In this document: piece by piece, positions 10,632-19,238 of the stretch
Position numbering within the stretch: the stretch's first letter is position 1
Layout: each line of letters starts with the position of its first letter
Assembly: GCA_001310375.1 (NCBI GenBank)
Contig: BAXC01000008.1
Location: 1-64,000, forward strand
Direction of reading: 5' to 3'
Length of the DNA stretch: 64,000 nucleotides
Origin: Bacillus sp. JCM 19041
GTDB taxonomy: Bacteria; Bacillota; Bacilli; Bacillales; Bacillaceae_D
Notes under the pieces: model-generated
The model's database searches: none
What the model saw: only the letters and a program-made list of their open reading frames with translations
Told to the model about the DNA's origin: nothing
Made by a program: the position numbers and the translations under genes

Positions 10632-12002
10632 CTAATTAGCCGATAATGCCGTTCGAAGGGTTTCTATGTTATCATGCATCAAAGAAAAATAGTCCGCTCC
10701 TGCTTCAACATCTTCTTCCGTTAACGCTTCTAGTGGATGAATGAATCGGGCTTCAGCCCCTAAATGACTTTGAACAGTTTGTGCCACTGAAGGTGTAATA
10801 TTTGGTTCAAATAGAACGTATTCAAGACCTAACTCTTCTGCTTGCTCAATTGTTTTAACTAACTGACTTTGCGAGGGTTCACTCGTCGGGGAAATGCCTG
10901 CGATACCAATTTGATTAATTCCATAACGGTTTTCCCAGTACCCGTAACCTGCGTGAGAGACAATAAATGTATCTTTTTCAGCTCGTTCTGCGAGGTCTTG
11001 GAAGCTTTGATCTAATTCTTCAAATTCGGTTTTTAACGCTTCAAAGTTATCTTCAAAATAAGCTTCTTGTTCAGGCATTAGCTCCACAAGTAACGTTTTA
11101 ATCTCTTCAGCCATTTCAATCGATAACACAGGATCAAGCCATACATGTGGATCATAATCGCCATGGGAATGCCCATGATCATGGCCATGGTCGTCGTCAT
11201 GGTCATCAATTGAAATCGTCACTGGCTCACTTTGTGCTATAACGTCATGGTCATCGCCAAAGAGCTTCGCTTGAATTTGTTGCCCATCCTCTTCAGCCAT
11301 TCCTTCATACGTATCTGTGCCGTTGTCAGGCACGACTTCCCATGCTTCTTCATCTTCTGGATTAGCATCTGGCGCAAGCGTATACCAATGCCAGTGGTCA
11401 TGGCCGCTTTCTTCCTCTTCATGTACGGTTAAGTGAACGTCATCACCTGAATGATAATGGTCGCTCAAGCCGTCGATATGGGCGATGCCCGCATCACCTT
11501 CACCGTGGTCATGGCTATGGGCATGTTCGTCATCATCATGACCATCTTCGTCACCGTGATCGTGGACATCATCACTTTGACTATGATCGCCTCCATCGCC
11601 ATGGTCATGATCGTGATTGTCTTCGATTAGATCAACCGCACCACTCGCCTCAAGAACTTTGACATCTTGGTTTTCAACCGCACTAACAATACTATCTGCA
11701 AAAGCTTCAATTCCTGCCCCATTGTAAATGAACGCGTCCGCTTCAGCGACCGAGATCATTTCATTCGGCGTGGGTTCATAAGAATGGGCATCTGCTCCAA
11801 CCGGAACAACATTTGTAACGTCCACATAGTCGCCGCCAATTTTCTTCGTCCAATCCTCCAAAGGAAAAATCGACGTCATGATCGTAAGCTTTTCATCTGC
11901 TCCCTCACCATTACTAGCCTCATTCGATGAATCTGTATTTGCGTTTGAGCAAGCGTGTAAAAATAAGACAGCTACGCTGGCTGATGCCATTAATTTCTTC
12001 AA
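10632..12002 (-). CDS. Zinc ABC transporter substrate-binding lipoprotein with His-rich and Ig-like insert (ZnuA/AdcA type)
   Basis: Protein of 456 residues that captures Zn2+ at the cell surface. The signal peptide ends LFLHAC with lipid-modified Cys18. The ZnuA frame is clear: MTSIFPLEDWTKKIGGDYV, metal-ligand His73 in VGADAHSYEPTP, a second His in DYDPHVWLDP (~286) and a third in FIVSHAGYGYW. Residues ~130-282 replace the usual short His loop with His/Asp-rich runs flanking an Ig-like segment of about 90 residues (GLSDHYHSGDDVHLTV ... SEPVTISIDD). No permease or ATPase genes adjoin, so it must work with a transporter encoded elsewhere. TTG start; GGGG lies 9 bases upstream. A Zur-like box sits in the 60-base gap after rpsN. 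Confidence 0.88.
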   Translation of the reverse strand: MKKLMASASVAVLFLHACSNANTDSSNEASNGEGADEKLTIMTSIFPLEDWTKKIGGDYVDVTNVVPVGADAHSYEPTPNEMISVAEADAFIYNGAGIEAFADSIVSAVENQDVKVLEASGAVDLIEDNHDHDHGDGGDHSQSDDVHDHGDEDGHDDDEHAHSHDHGEGDAGIAHIDGLSDHYHSGDDVHLTVHEEEESGHDHWHWYTLAPDANPEDEEAWEVVPDNGTDTYEGMAEEDGQQIQAKLFGDDHDVIAQSEPVTISIDDHDDDHGHDHGHSHGDYDPHVWLDPVLSIEMAEEIKTLLVELMPEQEAYFEDNFEALKTEFEELDQSFQDLAERAEKDTFIVSHAGYGYWENRYGINQIGIAGISPTSEPSQSQLVKTIEQAEELGLEYVLFEPNITPSVAQTVQSHLGAEARFIHPLEALTEEDVEAGADYFSLMHDNIETLRTALSAN

Positions 12003-12015
12003 AAAAACAAACCCC

Positions 12016-12035
12016 TTTCGTAATCATTCCGATTT
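12016..12035. promoter_or_regulatory. Second Zur-box-like site, upstream of the ZnuA-like gene
   Basis: On the minus strand AAATCGGAAT-G-ATTACGAAA resembles the perfect box at 12400 with one change in the left arm. It overlaps the region just upstream of the ribosome-binding site of the ZnuA-like gene. Confidence 0.6.
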
Positions 12036-12061
12036 AAAAAAGACAAAAAAATATAAGATCC

Positions 12062-12331
12062 TTACCAGCTTGCTTTTTTCACTCCAGGTATTTGCCCTTT
12101 ATGTGCGAGTTCTCGAAACGCGATTCTAGACAACTCAAAATCACGCAAAACGCCACGCGGTCGTCCAGTCATCTTGCATCTTCTCGTGAGCCTTGCTGGA
12201 GATGAATCCCGTGGCAATTTCGCTAACGCAACATAGTCGCCTTTTTCTTTTAACTCTCTACGACGTTCAGCGTAACGTTCAACAAGCGCCTGCCGTTTTA
12301 ATTCCTTTGCTACTTTTGATTTCTTAGCCAT
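12062..12331 (-). CDS. rpsN: Alternative, zinc-independent ribosomal protein S14
   Basis: Small-subunit protein S14 of 89 residues. The C-terminal RNA-binding block [26 protein letters not shown] is conserved. The zinc-ribbon CxxC pairs of the shorter housekeeping S14 (about 61 residues) are absent, and the length matches the zinc-free form (B. subtilis RpsN/YhzA). That form replaces the zinc-binding paralogue during zinc starvation and lets ribosomal zinc be recycled. This fits the Zur box upstream and the zinc-binding lipoprotein gene 60 bases downstream. Confidence 0.92.
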   Translation of the reverse strand: MAKKSKVAKELKRQALVERYAERRRELKEKGDYVALAKLPRDSSPARLTRRCKMTGRPRGVLRDFELSRIAFRELAHKGQIPGVKKASW

Positions 12332-12399
12332 CTACTCAACCTCTCTTTTATTAATTTTCACACACGTACTTGAGTCTATGTATCATTCAACAACGACAC

Positions 12400-12446
12400 A
12401 AATCGTAATGATTACGAATTATAGCACCCTCTTCTTATTAACGCAA
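12400..12446 (-). promoter_or_regulatory. Zur-controlled promoter of rpsN and the zinc lipoprotein gene
   Basis: AAATCGTAAT-G-ATTACGAATT at 12400-12420 matches the Bacillus Zur box (AAATCGTAATNATTACGATTT) at all but one or two positions. On the minus strand TTGCGT (12441-12446) and TATAAT (12418-12423) are 17 bases apart, and the -10 overlaps the box. Zn-loaded Zur would therefore shut the promoter. Confidence 0.85.
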
Positions 12447-12538
12447 CTGGTAATTTGTAAAAACATGTGATCGTCCATTTTCTAGATAATGAATTATGAA
12501 AAATGCCATGAATAAACAAATAACCGCCAAGAACATAA

Positions 12539-12568
12539 AAAAAGCCACCCTTCAGTGAGGACGGCTAC
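12539..12568 (-). terminator. Terminator of the AraC-type regulator gene
   Basis: AGCCGTCC and GGGTGGCT pair (two G-U pairs) around an eight-base loop, followed by a run of T on the minus strand. Confidence 0.65.
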
Positions 12569-12595
12569 ATAATGCTTCATCTGTTTCAAATCCAA

Positions 12596-13310
12596 TCATT
12601 CTCCATTCATTCTACTTAATGACCGGTATTGGGACGGTGTTAAACGAGTGTATTTCTGGAATAAGCGTGTTAAGGAGGATTGATGATCCAACCTACATTC
12701 ATCGAAATCTTTAATATCGATAAATCTGTATGCCGCAGTAGCTCCTTTGCTTTTTCAAACCGAATTTCTTGTATATAGAGCGAAGGCGTTTTCCCCATTT
12801 TTTTAAAAAACCAATTCGAGTAATAAGAAACATGATAATGTTCTAGATTCGCAAGTCGTTCTAACGAGATGGATTCATCATAATGATCATGGATGTATTG
12901 TACAGACCGAGGCAATTTTCCAAACTGCAAATGATGAAAAATATACGGTATTAAAGCCTTGAGAGAAGTTTGGTCCGATGACACTGGCTTCATCTCACTT
13001 AATACGAGAGAACGGATCATTTTCCATTTGTCATTCATTTGATACAAATGCCCTCTATTAAAATGAGTTGACACCATATCGTTTGGAATATCGAGAACTA
13101 AAAATTCATTCCGGTGATTGGACGAAAAGGTATGCTCACAATTTACAGGCACAAAGAAAATGGTTTGCTGATCCAGTTGGCATTTCCCTGAATTTGTCTC
13201 GATCGTAAGTTCTCCCCGCAACGGCAAAATGAGTTGAGCATAAGGTGTTCATGTGTATATTGATTGGCTGTATAGGTCCTCAGTTGTGCAACCAACTCTT
13301 CTCGCTTCAC
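12596..13310 (-). CDS. AraC-family transcriptional regulator, two frameshifts
   Basis: The N-terminal part is a cupin-like ligand domain (ELTIETNSGKCQLDQQTIFF with VNCEHTFSS). The C-terminal 100 residues are an AraC double helix-turn-helix: SVQYIHDHYDESISLERLAN, YYSNWFFKKMGKTPSLYIQE and, after a frameshift near 12690, HQSSLTRLFQKYTRLTPSQY. The last segment is the classical AraC signature, so the protein is complete when the frame is repaired. A second shift lies near 13240. GTG start at 13310, preceded by GAGGGTGAA. No target gene adjoins directly; the EamA exporter upstream is a possibility. Confidence 0.8.
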
Positions 13311-13505
13311 ATCTTCACCCTCTCTCCCTGTCTTTTTATACATCGTAATCTACTTCTAGTTCCAATTCAATATCTTAAGAGATCGTTGTTTCTTTAAAAA
13401 CCGCAGTTTATTCCCATTATCACACCTGCGCGGGCTTAATCAAACATCCCAGATATGAAATCAACGACTCACAGTGGTGGGAGAATTATATTAGCAACGC
13501 CTTGA

Positions 13506-14405
13506 CTAGGAATTCATTCGCCTGGTTTTCTTACGCGGCATTGGAATATTACCTGAAAGAAGAAGACCACTAACTACAAATATCGTTGCCATCATATCGT
13601 AAATCGACACCGTTTCATTTAACAGTAGGGCTGCTAGTGAGTAGCCAAAGACAGGCGTTAGAAACAGCCAATTGTTTGCTCTCACCGCATCTTTTTTCAA
13701 TAAATAAAACCAAAGAACCATCGTGCCAATCGAAGTGACAAATACCAACCAACTTAAAGCCCCAAAGAAATGGGCATCCGTGGTAAGAAAGAATTGTTCA
13801 CGTTCCAACCCAAACGCAAATGGCATCAACAAAGTACCTCCTATACACAGCTGCCATGTATTAATAACCGAACTCGGCAAACGAATGTCTGTTTTTTTAA
13901 AGTAAATGCTCCCGATGGCCATACTCGCCATACCAATTCCAATGACGATGATCCCACTTATTTCCGCCTCTGCTTGAACCAATTCAGGACCAGCTGCAAT
14001 TGCTAACCCGATTGCAGCTACGATCATCCCAGCCCATTCTTTTCTCGAGACCTTCCTATTCAAAAAAACAAAGGACAACGCCGCAACTAAAAAAGGATTG
14101 ACGGTTACAAATAAATTAAATAAACCTGCGGACACATCGTTTAACGCCCAAAAAATCGAACCTAAATAAATCGTTGTGTTGAGAAAGCCCAAGATCAACA
14201 GCGAACGCCATTCTTTCCCTTTTGGCCACGGACTCTTCTTTCTTATCATGTACATATAAACAAACAAAAGCGCACCTGCGAGCACAACTCGAACAGCCGC
14301 TAAAAATAAAGGTGTTGTTGAAGCTAACCCGAACTTTATTGCGATAGCAGATGTGGACCATAGAAAAGTAAAGAGTAAGCCTAAAAGGGTTACCATTCGT
14401 TTCAC
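13506..14405 (-). CDS. EamA/DMT-family transporter
   Basis: Intact membrane protein of 299 residues with ten hydrophobic segments in two EamA repeats. Typical family signatures include WSTSAIAIKFGLAS near the N-terminus and the paired FLTPVFGYSLAALLLNETVS near the C-terminus, the conserved P-V/L-x-A-L-L-x-x-E pattern of drug/metabolite exporters. Members export amino acids, nucleobases or drugs; the substrate here is not evident. AAGGAGTG precedes the ATG. It is transcribed toward the AraC-type regulator gene. Confidence 0.85.
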   Translation of the reverse strand: MKRMVTLLGLLFTFLWSTSAIAIKFGLASTTPLFLAAVRVVLAGALLFVYMYMIRKKSPWPKGKEWRSLLILGFLNTTIYLGSIFWALNDVSAGLFNLFVTVNPFLVAALSFVFLNRKVSRKEWAGMIVAAIGLAIAAGPELVQAEAEISGIIVIGIGMASMAIGSIYFKKTDIRLPSSVINTWQLCIGGTLLMPFAFGLEREQFFLTTDAHFFGALSWLVFVTSIGTMVLWFYLLKKDAVRANNWLFLTPVFGYSLAALLLNETVSIYDMMATIFVVSGLLLSGNIPMPRKKTRRMNS

Positions 14406-14864
14406 TCCTTCAAGATTAATAAAATAAGCGACTGTATCATTCTACAATTTTAAAAGAGATTCTATTTGTCCCAGTTCAAGATGTTTTTTACCTCGTTCCT
14501 CCCGTTCCTGTCGCTGTACATAATTTAATCAACACACTTTTTAGTACGCGATACGTAACGACTCCTATCAAATCAATATAATAGATCTAAAGTCCCTATA
14601 AATAAGTAAAATATCAAAAATGATGAACAACCACTAAAAAAGGTCAAAAATAACCATGTCTTATGATTCTTCTTTTCACTCAAACATTCCCTGTCCACTT
14701 ACAAAAGAGCACATTCGAAAAAAATATCCAAAGTTCACAAATACCATTAAACCCTTATTTAACAAGGGTTACAAAACAAAAAATAACATTTCCTAACAAA
14801 AAATAGATCTTTCCACTAAAAACCTCTTTGTTCCTGCCGATATTTCATACAGGAGGTTTTTACT
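14406..14864. other. AT-rich intergenic region with two inverted repeats
   Basis: No supported gene in these 459 bases. AACCCTT/AAGGGTT (14750-14770, seven-base loop) forms a small hairpin. AAAAACCTC at 14818-14826 is perfectly complementary to GAGGTTTTT at 14853-14861. The second arm contains the GAGG core of the ribosome-binding site of the NlpC/P60 gene, so the leader could fold to hide that site. Confidence 0.6.
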
Positions 14865-16081
14865 ATGAAAAAAGTATTTGTAGGTGTACTAGTTGCCATT
14901 CAATTTGCTGTATGTAGTTCAATGGCTGAAGCTGAACTTGTCGAAACGGGAGAGCGCTATCTTGGCACTCCTTACCAATATGGAGGAAATGCACCCGAAC
15001 AAGGATTTGATCCATCCGGGTTTGTACAATATGTCACTAGACAAACGTGGGACGCGCCACTACCTCGTACCGTCCGTGAACAATGGAAACAAGGAGAGAG
15101 TGTGGAAAGAACTGAATTAGAACGAGGAGATTTGATCTTTTTTGGTGTTTCAACAACCCCAACTCATGTCGCTATTTACGCGGGGAACGATACGATCTTG
15201 CATGTTACTCAATCAAAAGGTGTCATCACGACAAAACTATCAACAAGCGCTTATTGGAACCCTCGTTACTTAGGTGCAAAACGAATCACTGAAGAACCAG
15301 CACTTTCTTTAGATCCGTTTGTTCAAGAAGCAGCAAAATACATTGGTATACCATATATTTTTGGTGAAGCTGATCCAGAAATTGGTTTTGATTGCTCTGG
15401 ATTAACCAATTATGTTTTTCGCCAAGAAGGCATATTTTTGCCAGATCCGCTGAAGAACAATGGTTAGTAGGGGAAGAAATCGAGTTAGAAGACATCCAAC
15501 CTGGCGATGTAGTCTTTTTTAAAGATACGTACAAACCGGGTATCTCCCATAACGGAATTTACGCGGGAAACAACCAATTCATTCATGCAAGTCGCTCGGA
15601 ATCGGTCACAATTGGCCACCTGTCATCTACATATTGGCAAGATCAATTTGCAGGGGTTCGTCGATTCAATGATTTAACACTCGAAGCAGAAGTTCCTGTG
15701 GTCTCAGTCGCGACCAAATATGTAGGGGAGGTTCCGTACAAGCAAGGCGGGGTTACGCCTGAAGGGTTTGATACGGCTGGTTTTATCCAGTACGCCTTCC
15801 GAGAAAGCTATGGCATTGAACTTCCTCGCTATGCGAGCGGACAACTCGAGCACGGAGATGAAATTGCCCGCGAAGACATACGACCAGGGGACATTGTTTT
15901 TTTTGAAGGCAATGCACTCAATCCAGCAATTTACATATCCGAAGACCGCGTTGTCCACGTTACACTATCTCAAGGCGTAACAGTAACCAATTTCGCAGCA
16001 AGCAACTATTGGCGCGACCGCTACGTCACCGCTGTGCGTGTGCCAGAAGCAACAAAAATACACGATGATTTATTGTATTAA
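14865..16081 (+). CDS. Secreted protein with three NlpC/P60-like domains, only the middle one with catalytic residues; one frameshift
   Basis: About 405 residues with signal peptide MKKVFVGVLVAIQFAVCSSM-AEA. Three tandem repeats each have the NlpC/P60 order G-x-PYxxGG...GFDxxG, LPR, PGDxxFF, H/NxxIY, HV/HA. The catalytic Cys is kept only in repeat 2 (FDCSG, Cys177, with His229 in SHNGIY). Repeat 1 reads FDPSG (Pro50) but keeps the His in THVAIY (101). Repeat 3 reads FDTAG (Thr304) and NPAIY, so both are lost. NlpC/P60 enzymes cut gamma-D-Glu-diamino acid bonds in peptidoglycan peptides; the outer repeats may bind the wall. One base is missing near 15441. Confidence 0.85.
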
Positions 16082-16094
16082 CCCGCGAACTCCC

Positions 16095-16128
16095 AAAAGC
16101 AGCTGTACACTTTTGCACAGCTGCTTTT
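16095..16128 (+). terminator. Terminator of the NlpC/P60 gene
   Basis: AAAAGCAGCTGT and ACAGCTGCTTTT pair around a ten-base loop, 14 bases after the stop codon. Confidence 0.85.
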
Positions 16129-16154
16129 GCGTCATCGTCGTTCAAAAGGTAAAC

Positions 16155-16185
16155 AAAAAAGGCTTCTTCTTTTTTTGAAGAAACC
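16155..16185 (-). terminator. Terminator of the coiled-coil gene
   Basis: On the minus strand GGTTTCTTC and GAAGAAGCC pair around an A-loop and are followed by six T. Confidence 0.75.
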
Positions 16186-16197
16186 TAGTAATCAATT

Positions 16198-16602
16198 TTA
16201 AACTGGTTTTCGTCTCAATGTCCGGATTGCTACTTCATGGTCTCCTAAAATTTCATACATCGATTTCTGATCTTCCGCTAATTGTTTTACACGCTCGTTT
16301 GTTTCTAAAACGGCTTGCTTAATCATAACCTGTTCTTCTTTTACTTCTTTCATGTCAGTTTCTAATCGATCAAATCTTGTCTCTAATCCATCAAATCTTG
16401 TCTCTAATCCATCAAATCTTGTCTCTAATTTATCAAATCTCTTCTCTAATCGATCCACTTTTGTTTCTAATTTATCAAATCTCTTCTCTAATCGATCCAC
16501 TTTTGTTTCTAATCCATCGAACTTCTTCTCTAATCCTTCAACTTTGCCCTCGACACCCGTTAGTTTGTCCAATATGAGCTGCAAAATCTCTTGATCTTTC
16601 AA
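16198..16602 (-). CDS. Heptad-repeat coiled-coil protein of unknown function
   Basis: Protein of 134 residues. Residues ~17-83 are nine near-identical heptads of the form D/E-x-L-E-x-[KR]-[FV] (DRLEKRF, DKLETKV, DGLETRF), an ideal parallel coiled coil with Leu and Phe/Val at the core positions. The C-terminal 50 residues (MKEVKEEQVMIKQAVLETNE onward) continue as helix but are not repetitive. No signal peptide or membrane segment, so it is cytoplasmic. Similar repeat proteins are common in Bacillus genomes without known role. Start TTG at 16602 with AAGGTGG about 11 bases upstream; the gene stands alone. Confidence 0.75.
   Translation of the reverse strand: MKDQEILQLILDKLTGVEGKVEGLEKKFDGLETKVDRLEKRFDKLETKVDRLEKRFDKLETRFDGLETRFDGLETRFDRLETDMKEVKEEQVMIKQAVLETNERVKQLAEDQKSMYEILGDHEVAIRTLRRKPV
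16361..16560. repeat. 21-bp tandem repeat within the coiled-coil gene
   Basis: Copies of a 21-base unit (TCTAATCCATCAAATCTTGTC and variants with TTATC or CGATCC) follow head to tail, about nine in all. Each unit encodes one heptad, so the array can expand or contract by replication slippage without breaking the frame. Confidence 0.85.
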
Positions 16603-16809
16603 CTTTTATCACACCACCTTTCTTTCTTATTTCCGCTCCTATTTTCTTTTTTTTAATTCTATCATGACTTGCATACAATGGAAACAAGCATTCGCCTTTT
16701 CACCTTGTTTTTTAAAAAAGATAGCTGCTAGCAGCCATCAAAGTACTTTTATTTTCTAGCTTTGTTTCAAATGACGAAATGACGACCATGTAAAATCCTT
16801 AACTATCGT

Positions 16810-17664
16810 TTATTCTTGTTCACTCCCAAGCGTAAACACAGTTACTTCAGGTGTACTCAACAATCGATAAGGCACTCTCGCCATCCCAACACCACGGTTC
16901 ACATATAAAGTGATCGGCTTCATTCCACCTTTGATTTCATAGCGTCCTACAGGATATTTTTCCGCCAGTGGAGGTGTGTAGAGGTCGCCAATTATCGGAA
17001 GCCTGACCTGTCCACCATGACTATGACCGGATAACTGCAAGTCAAACGGATACGATTTTAAGTCATCAACAACATCAGGCTCATGCACTAGCGTTACTGT
17101 GAAATCTTCCTCATCAACTCCTGCAAAAGCCGACTCTGGTTGTGGTTCTCCTAACATATAATCATCAAGTCCGATTATGACCAATGATTCTCCATTCACA
17201 TCAATCGTAGTGGACTCGTTATTTAAAAATTCGATACCTGCCTTAGCTAAAATATCTTCATACGGTGTTACCCCAGCGCCACCAACTTCCCGATTTCCAG
17301 AAATGGCATAAGTCCCATAAGGTGCTTGCAGACGGCTAAGCGACTCTGCCACTTTATCTTCATCATTAAATACGTTTGAGTCCTCAATCAAATCCCCCGT
17401 AAACACGATTAAGTCTGGCTCTTCCCCGTTTATACGCTGGATCAGCTTATCCAGTTGTTCGACAGAATAATCTTCGCCAATATGAGTATCACTAAATTGA
17501 ATGATTTTAAACCCATCAAGCTCTTCTCCAATCGATGCACTAGAGATGTGATGATTGGTTATATCTAAACGCTTCGGTTCAATAAAGCGAGCATATAAAT
17601 AAATTCCAACGATGACTACGACCACACATAAAAAAAGCCCAATTAGTAGTTTCATAAATTTCAC
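16810..17664 (-). CDS. Membrane-anchored calcineurin-like metallophosphoesterase
   Basis: One N-terminal helix (MKLLIGLFLCVVVVIVGIYL) anchors a metallophosphoesterase domain of the YkuE/YaeI type. Motifs in order: IIQFSDTHIG, IVFTGDLIED, AISGNREVGG, VTLVHEPDVV and LSGHSHGGQVRLP. The normal GNH(D/E) metal-ligand motif reads GNRE here, so one expected His ligand is missing. The GTG at 17664 is chosen because AAGGAG lies 9 bases before it; the longer frame would place the start before the ribosome-binding site. Related proteins are exported and dephosphorylate envelope or nucleotide substrates; the substrate here is unknown. Confidence 0.83.
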   Translation of the reverse strand: MKFMKLLIGLFLCVVVVIVGIYLYARFIEPKRLDITNHHISSASIGEELDGFKIIQFSDTHIGEDYSVEQLDKLIQRINGEEPDLIVFTGDLIEDSNVFNDEDKVAESLSRLQAPYGTYAISGNREVGGAGVTPYEDILAKAGIEFLNNESTTIDVNGESLVIIGLDDYMLGEPQPESAFAGVDEEDFTVTLVHEPDVVDDLKSYPFDLQLSGHSHGGQVRLPIIGDLYTPPLAEKYPVGRYEIKGGMKPITLYVNRGVGMARVPYRLLSTPEVTVFTLGSEQE

Positions 17665-17801
17665 AAATGTAATCTCCTTCAAGTTCGTCCAAAAGCATGC
17701 ACCTCATTGTACCGCAATTTATTTGCTTTCGACGATGAAAAAGATTAAAAGGTTGTGAAACGTCACCATAAAATCTTCTATACCCCTTTCTTCGCAACTG
17801 A

Positions 17802-19070
17802 TTACAGATTGTGACTCTCAACCGATTTTTGATAACTAGAAACAAACCATTCCTGCATTTTTTTCCACGAGTCAAGACTAGCCTTATAGGTAGCTTCTTT
17901 CGTACCACCAGTAAACTTATTTGCATAAATCGGCACATGAGGGATACTAATTTCATGACCTGCGCCCTCATAATTGATTTGTTTGATCCACTTAGATCGG
18001 CTTACAGAAGAAAAAAAAGATGAACGAAACATCTGATCAGATGCTCCTGATATAAACAAAATATCTTTTTCTTCCCCTTCAATTGGGATAGTCGCTTCAT
18101 TCCGATAGAGATCGTCATTATAAAGCGCATCGTACCAATCAAGTGCTCCATTTTCTCCTTTTAAATAAAGCTCCTTGCATGAAAGAGCGACATGAACAGG
18201 ATTGTTAGGCGATGCATATGGCAAAGGCTTACCTTTATATAGCCAAGCAGGTGGTAACTTCAAATCATCTGTCCAAGGAACAATCCCAGAAAATGCAATC
18301 CCCGATCCATTCATTGAAACAACCGCTTTGATTTCATCAAACAATACCGCTGACCAAAGGGCAATCTCACCTCCACGGGATGTGGCATGAACCCCAATCC
18401 ACGCTTTATTTGTCTCGTCTTGTTCTATTAACCACTTGATGGCATCCTCAACTCTCTCCAAAGGAATATTCACCAATCGATCCGACGTTCCTTCAACTCC
18501 AAAATAAGCGATCGCTAGTACATTAAATCCATTTGAAGCGAGTGGCCCCGCAGCAAATTCATAGATGCCTCCTTCTGAACCTGAAAGAACAATGATGGAT
18601 GGTCGACTTTCTTGATCCTGATGATAGAAATACGTTCCAATGACACCATCTTCATTGACTTCTTCTCTCTTAATTTCATTGTCATACCAGTGTTTTATAA
18701 TGTTTTTCCGTTCAATTACTCGATTGTTTAACTCAATCAATAATTCAAATTGATGGGGAGCTAATTTTATGTATGGTTCTCCCTTGTTCTCTTTTTTCAC
18801 CATAACGTCCATTGACCAAAACAAACCCATTGCATTGACCGTATCGTACGAACCTGCTACTGGTTTTTGATTTGCTAAATCGATTGTCCCTTCTAGGCTT
18901 GAAGTAAAGCTCGCCCATGATTCCCTATAAATGATATGCGTTTTCGTTACTGCACGCCTTTTTAAGACGATTTTGTACGTCTGATTTGGGTTCAACTGTT
19001 TAAAATGAATACCAATTTCTTCATCAATTCTTGATTCGAATTGATTATTTTCCACGTGAATAATAGACAA
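17802..19070 (-). CDS. Acyl-CoA thioester hydrolase / BAAT C-terminal family protein
   Basis: Protein of 422 residues with an N-terminal Ig-like domain (WASFTSSLEGTIDLANQKPV, then GLFWSMDVMVKK) and a C-terminal alpha/beta hydrolase. The nucleophile elbow is VHATSRGGEIALW, a Ser; the acid lies in FISGASDQMFRSS and the His in YEGAGHEISIPHVP. This matches bile-acid-CoA:amino-acid N-acyltransferase/acyl-CoA thioesterase homologues, which in Bacillus are of unknown physiological role. TTG start at 19070 with AAGGGGTGA upstream. The gene stands alone, downstream-facing toward the phosphoesterase. Confidence 0.82.
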   Translation of the reverse strand: MSIIHVENNQFESRIDEEIGIHFKQLNPNQTYKIVLKRRAVTKTHIIYRESWASFTSSLEGTIDLANQKPVAGSYDTVNAMGLFWSMDVMVKKENKGEPYIKLAPHQFELLIELNNRVIERKNIIKHWYDNEIKREEVNEDGVIGTYFYHQDQESRPSIIVLSGSEGGIYEFAAGPLASNGFNVLAIAYFGVEGTSDRLVNIPLERVEDAIKWLIEQDETNKAWIGVHATSRGGEIALWSAVLFDEIKAVVSMNGSGIAFSGIVPWTDDLKLPPAWLYKGKPLPYASPNNPVHVALSCKELYLKGENGALDWYDALYNDDLYRNEATIPIEGEEKDILFISGASDQMFRSSFFSSVSRSKWIKQINYEGAGHEISIPHVPIYANKFTGGTKEATYKASLDSWKKMQEWFVSSYQKSVESHNL

Positions 19071-19238
19071 AATGTCACCCCTTTATTCATTATTATAGAT
19101 AACATTCTTTCAATTCGTACGATTCCTCACTATCTTTTGTTCGCCAGTCTATCCTTCAAGAATCGCAATTGAAAAGAAATGGAACCAATTATTGCTTGCT
19201 ATAATCAACATGAATAAAAATATGAAAGAGGAAAAACA

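Noticed and set aside
16361..16560. Tandem repeat array considered as a CRISPR
   Set aside because: Repeats are contiguous without unique spacers and encode heptads in a long frame; there are no cas genes.
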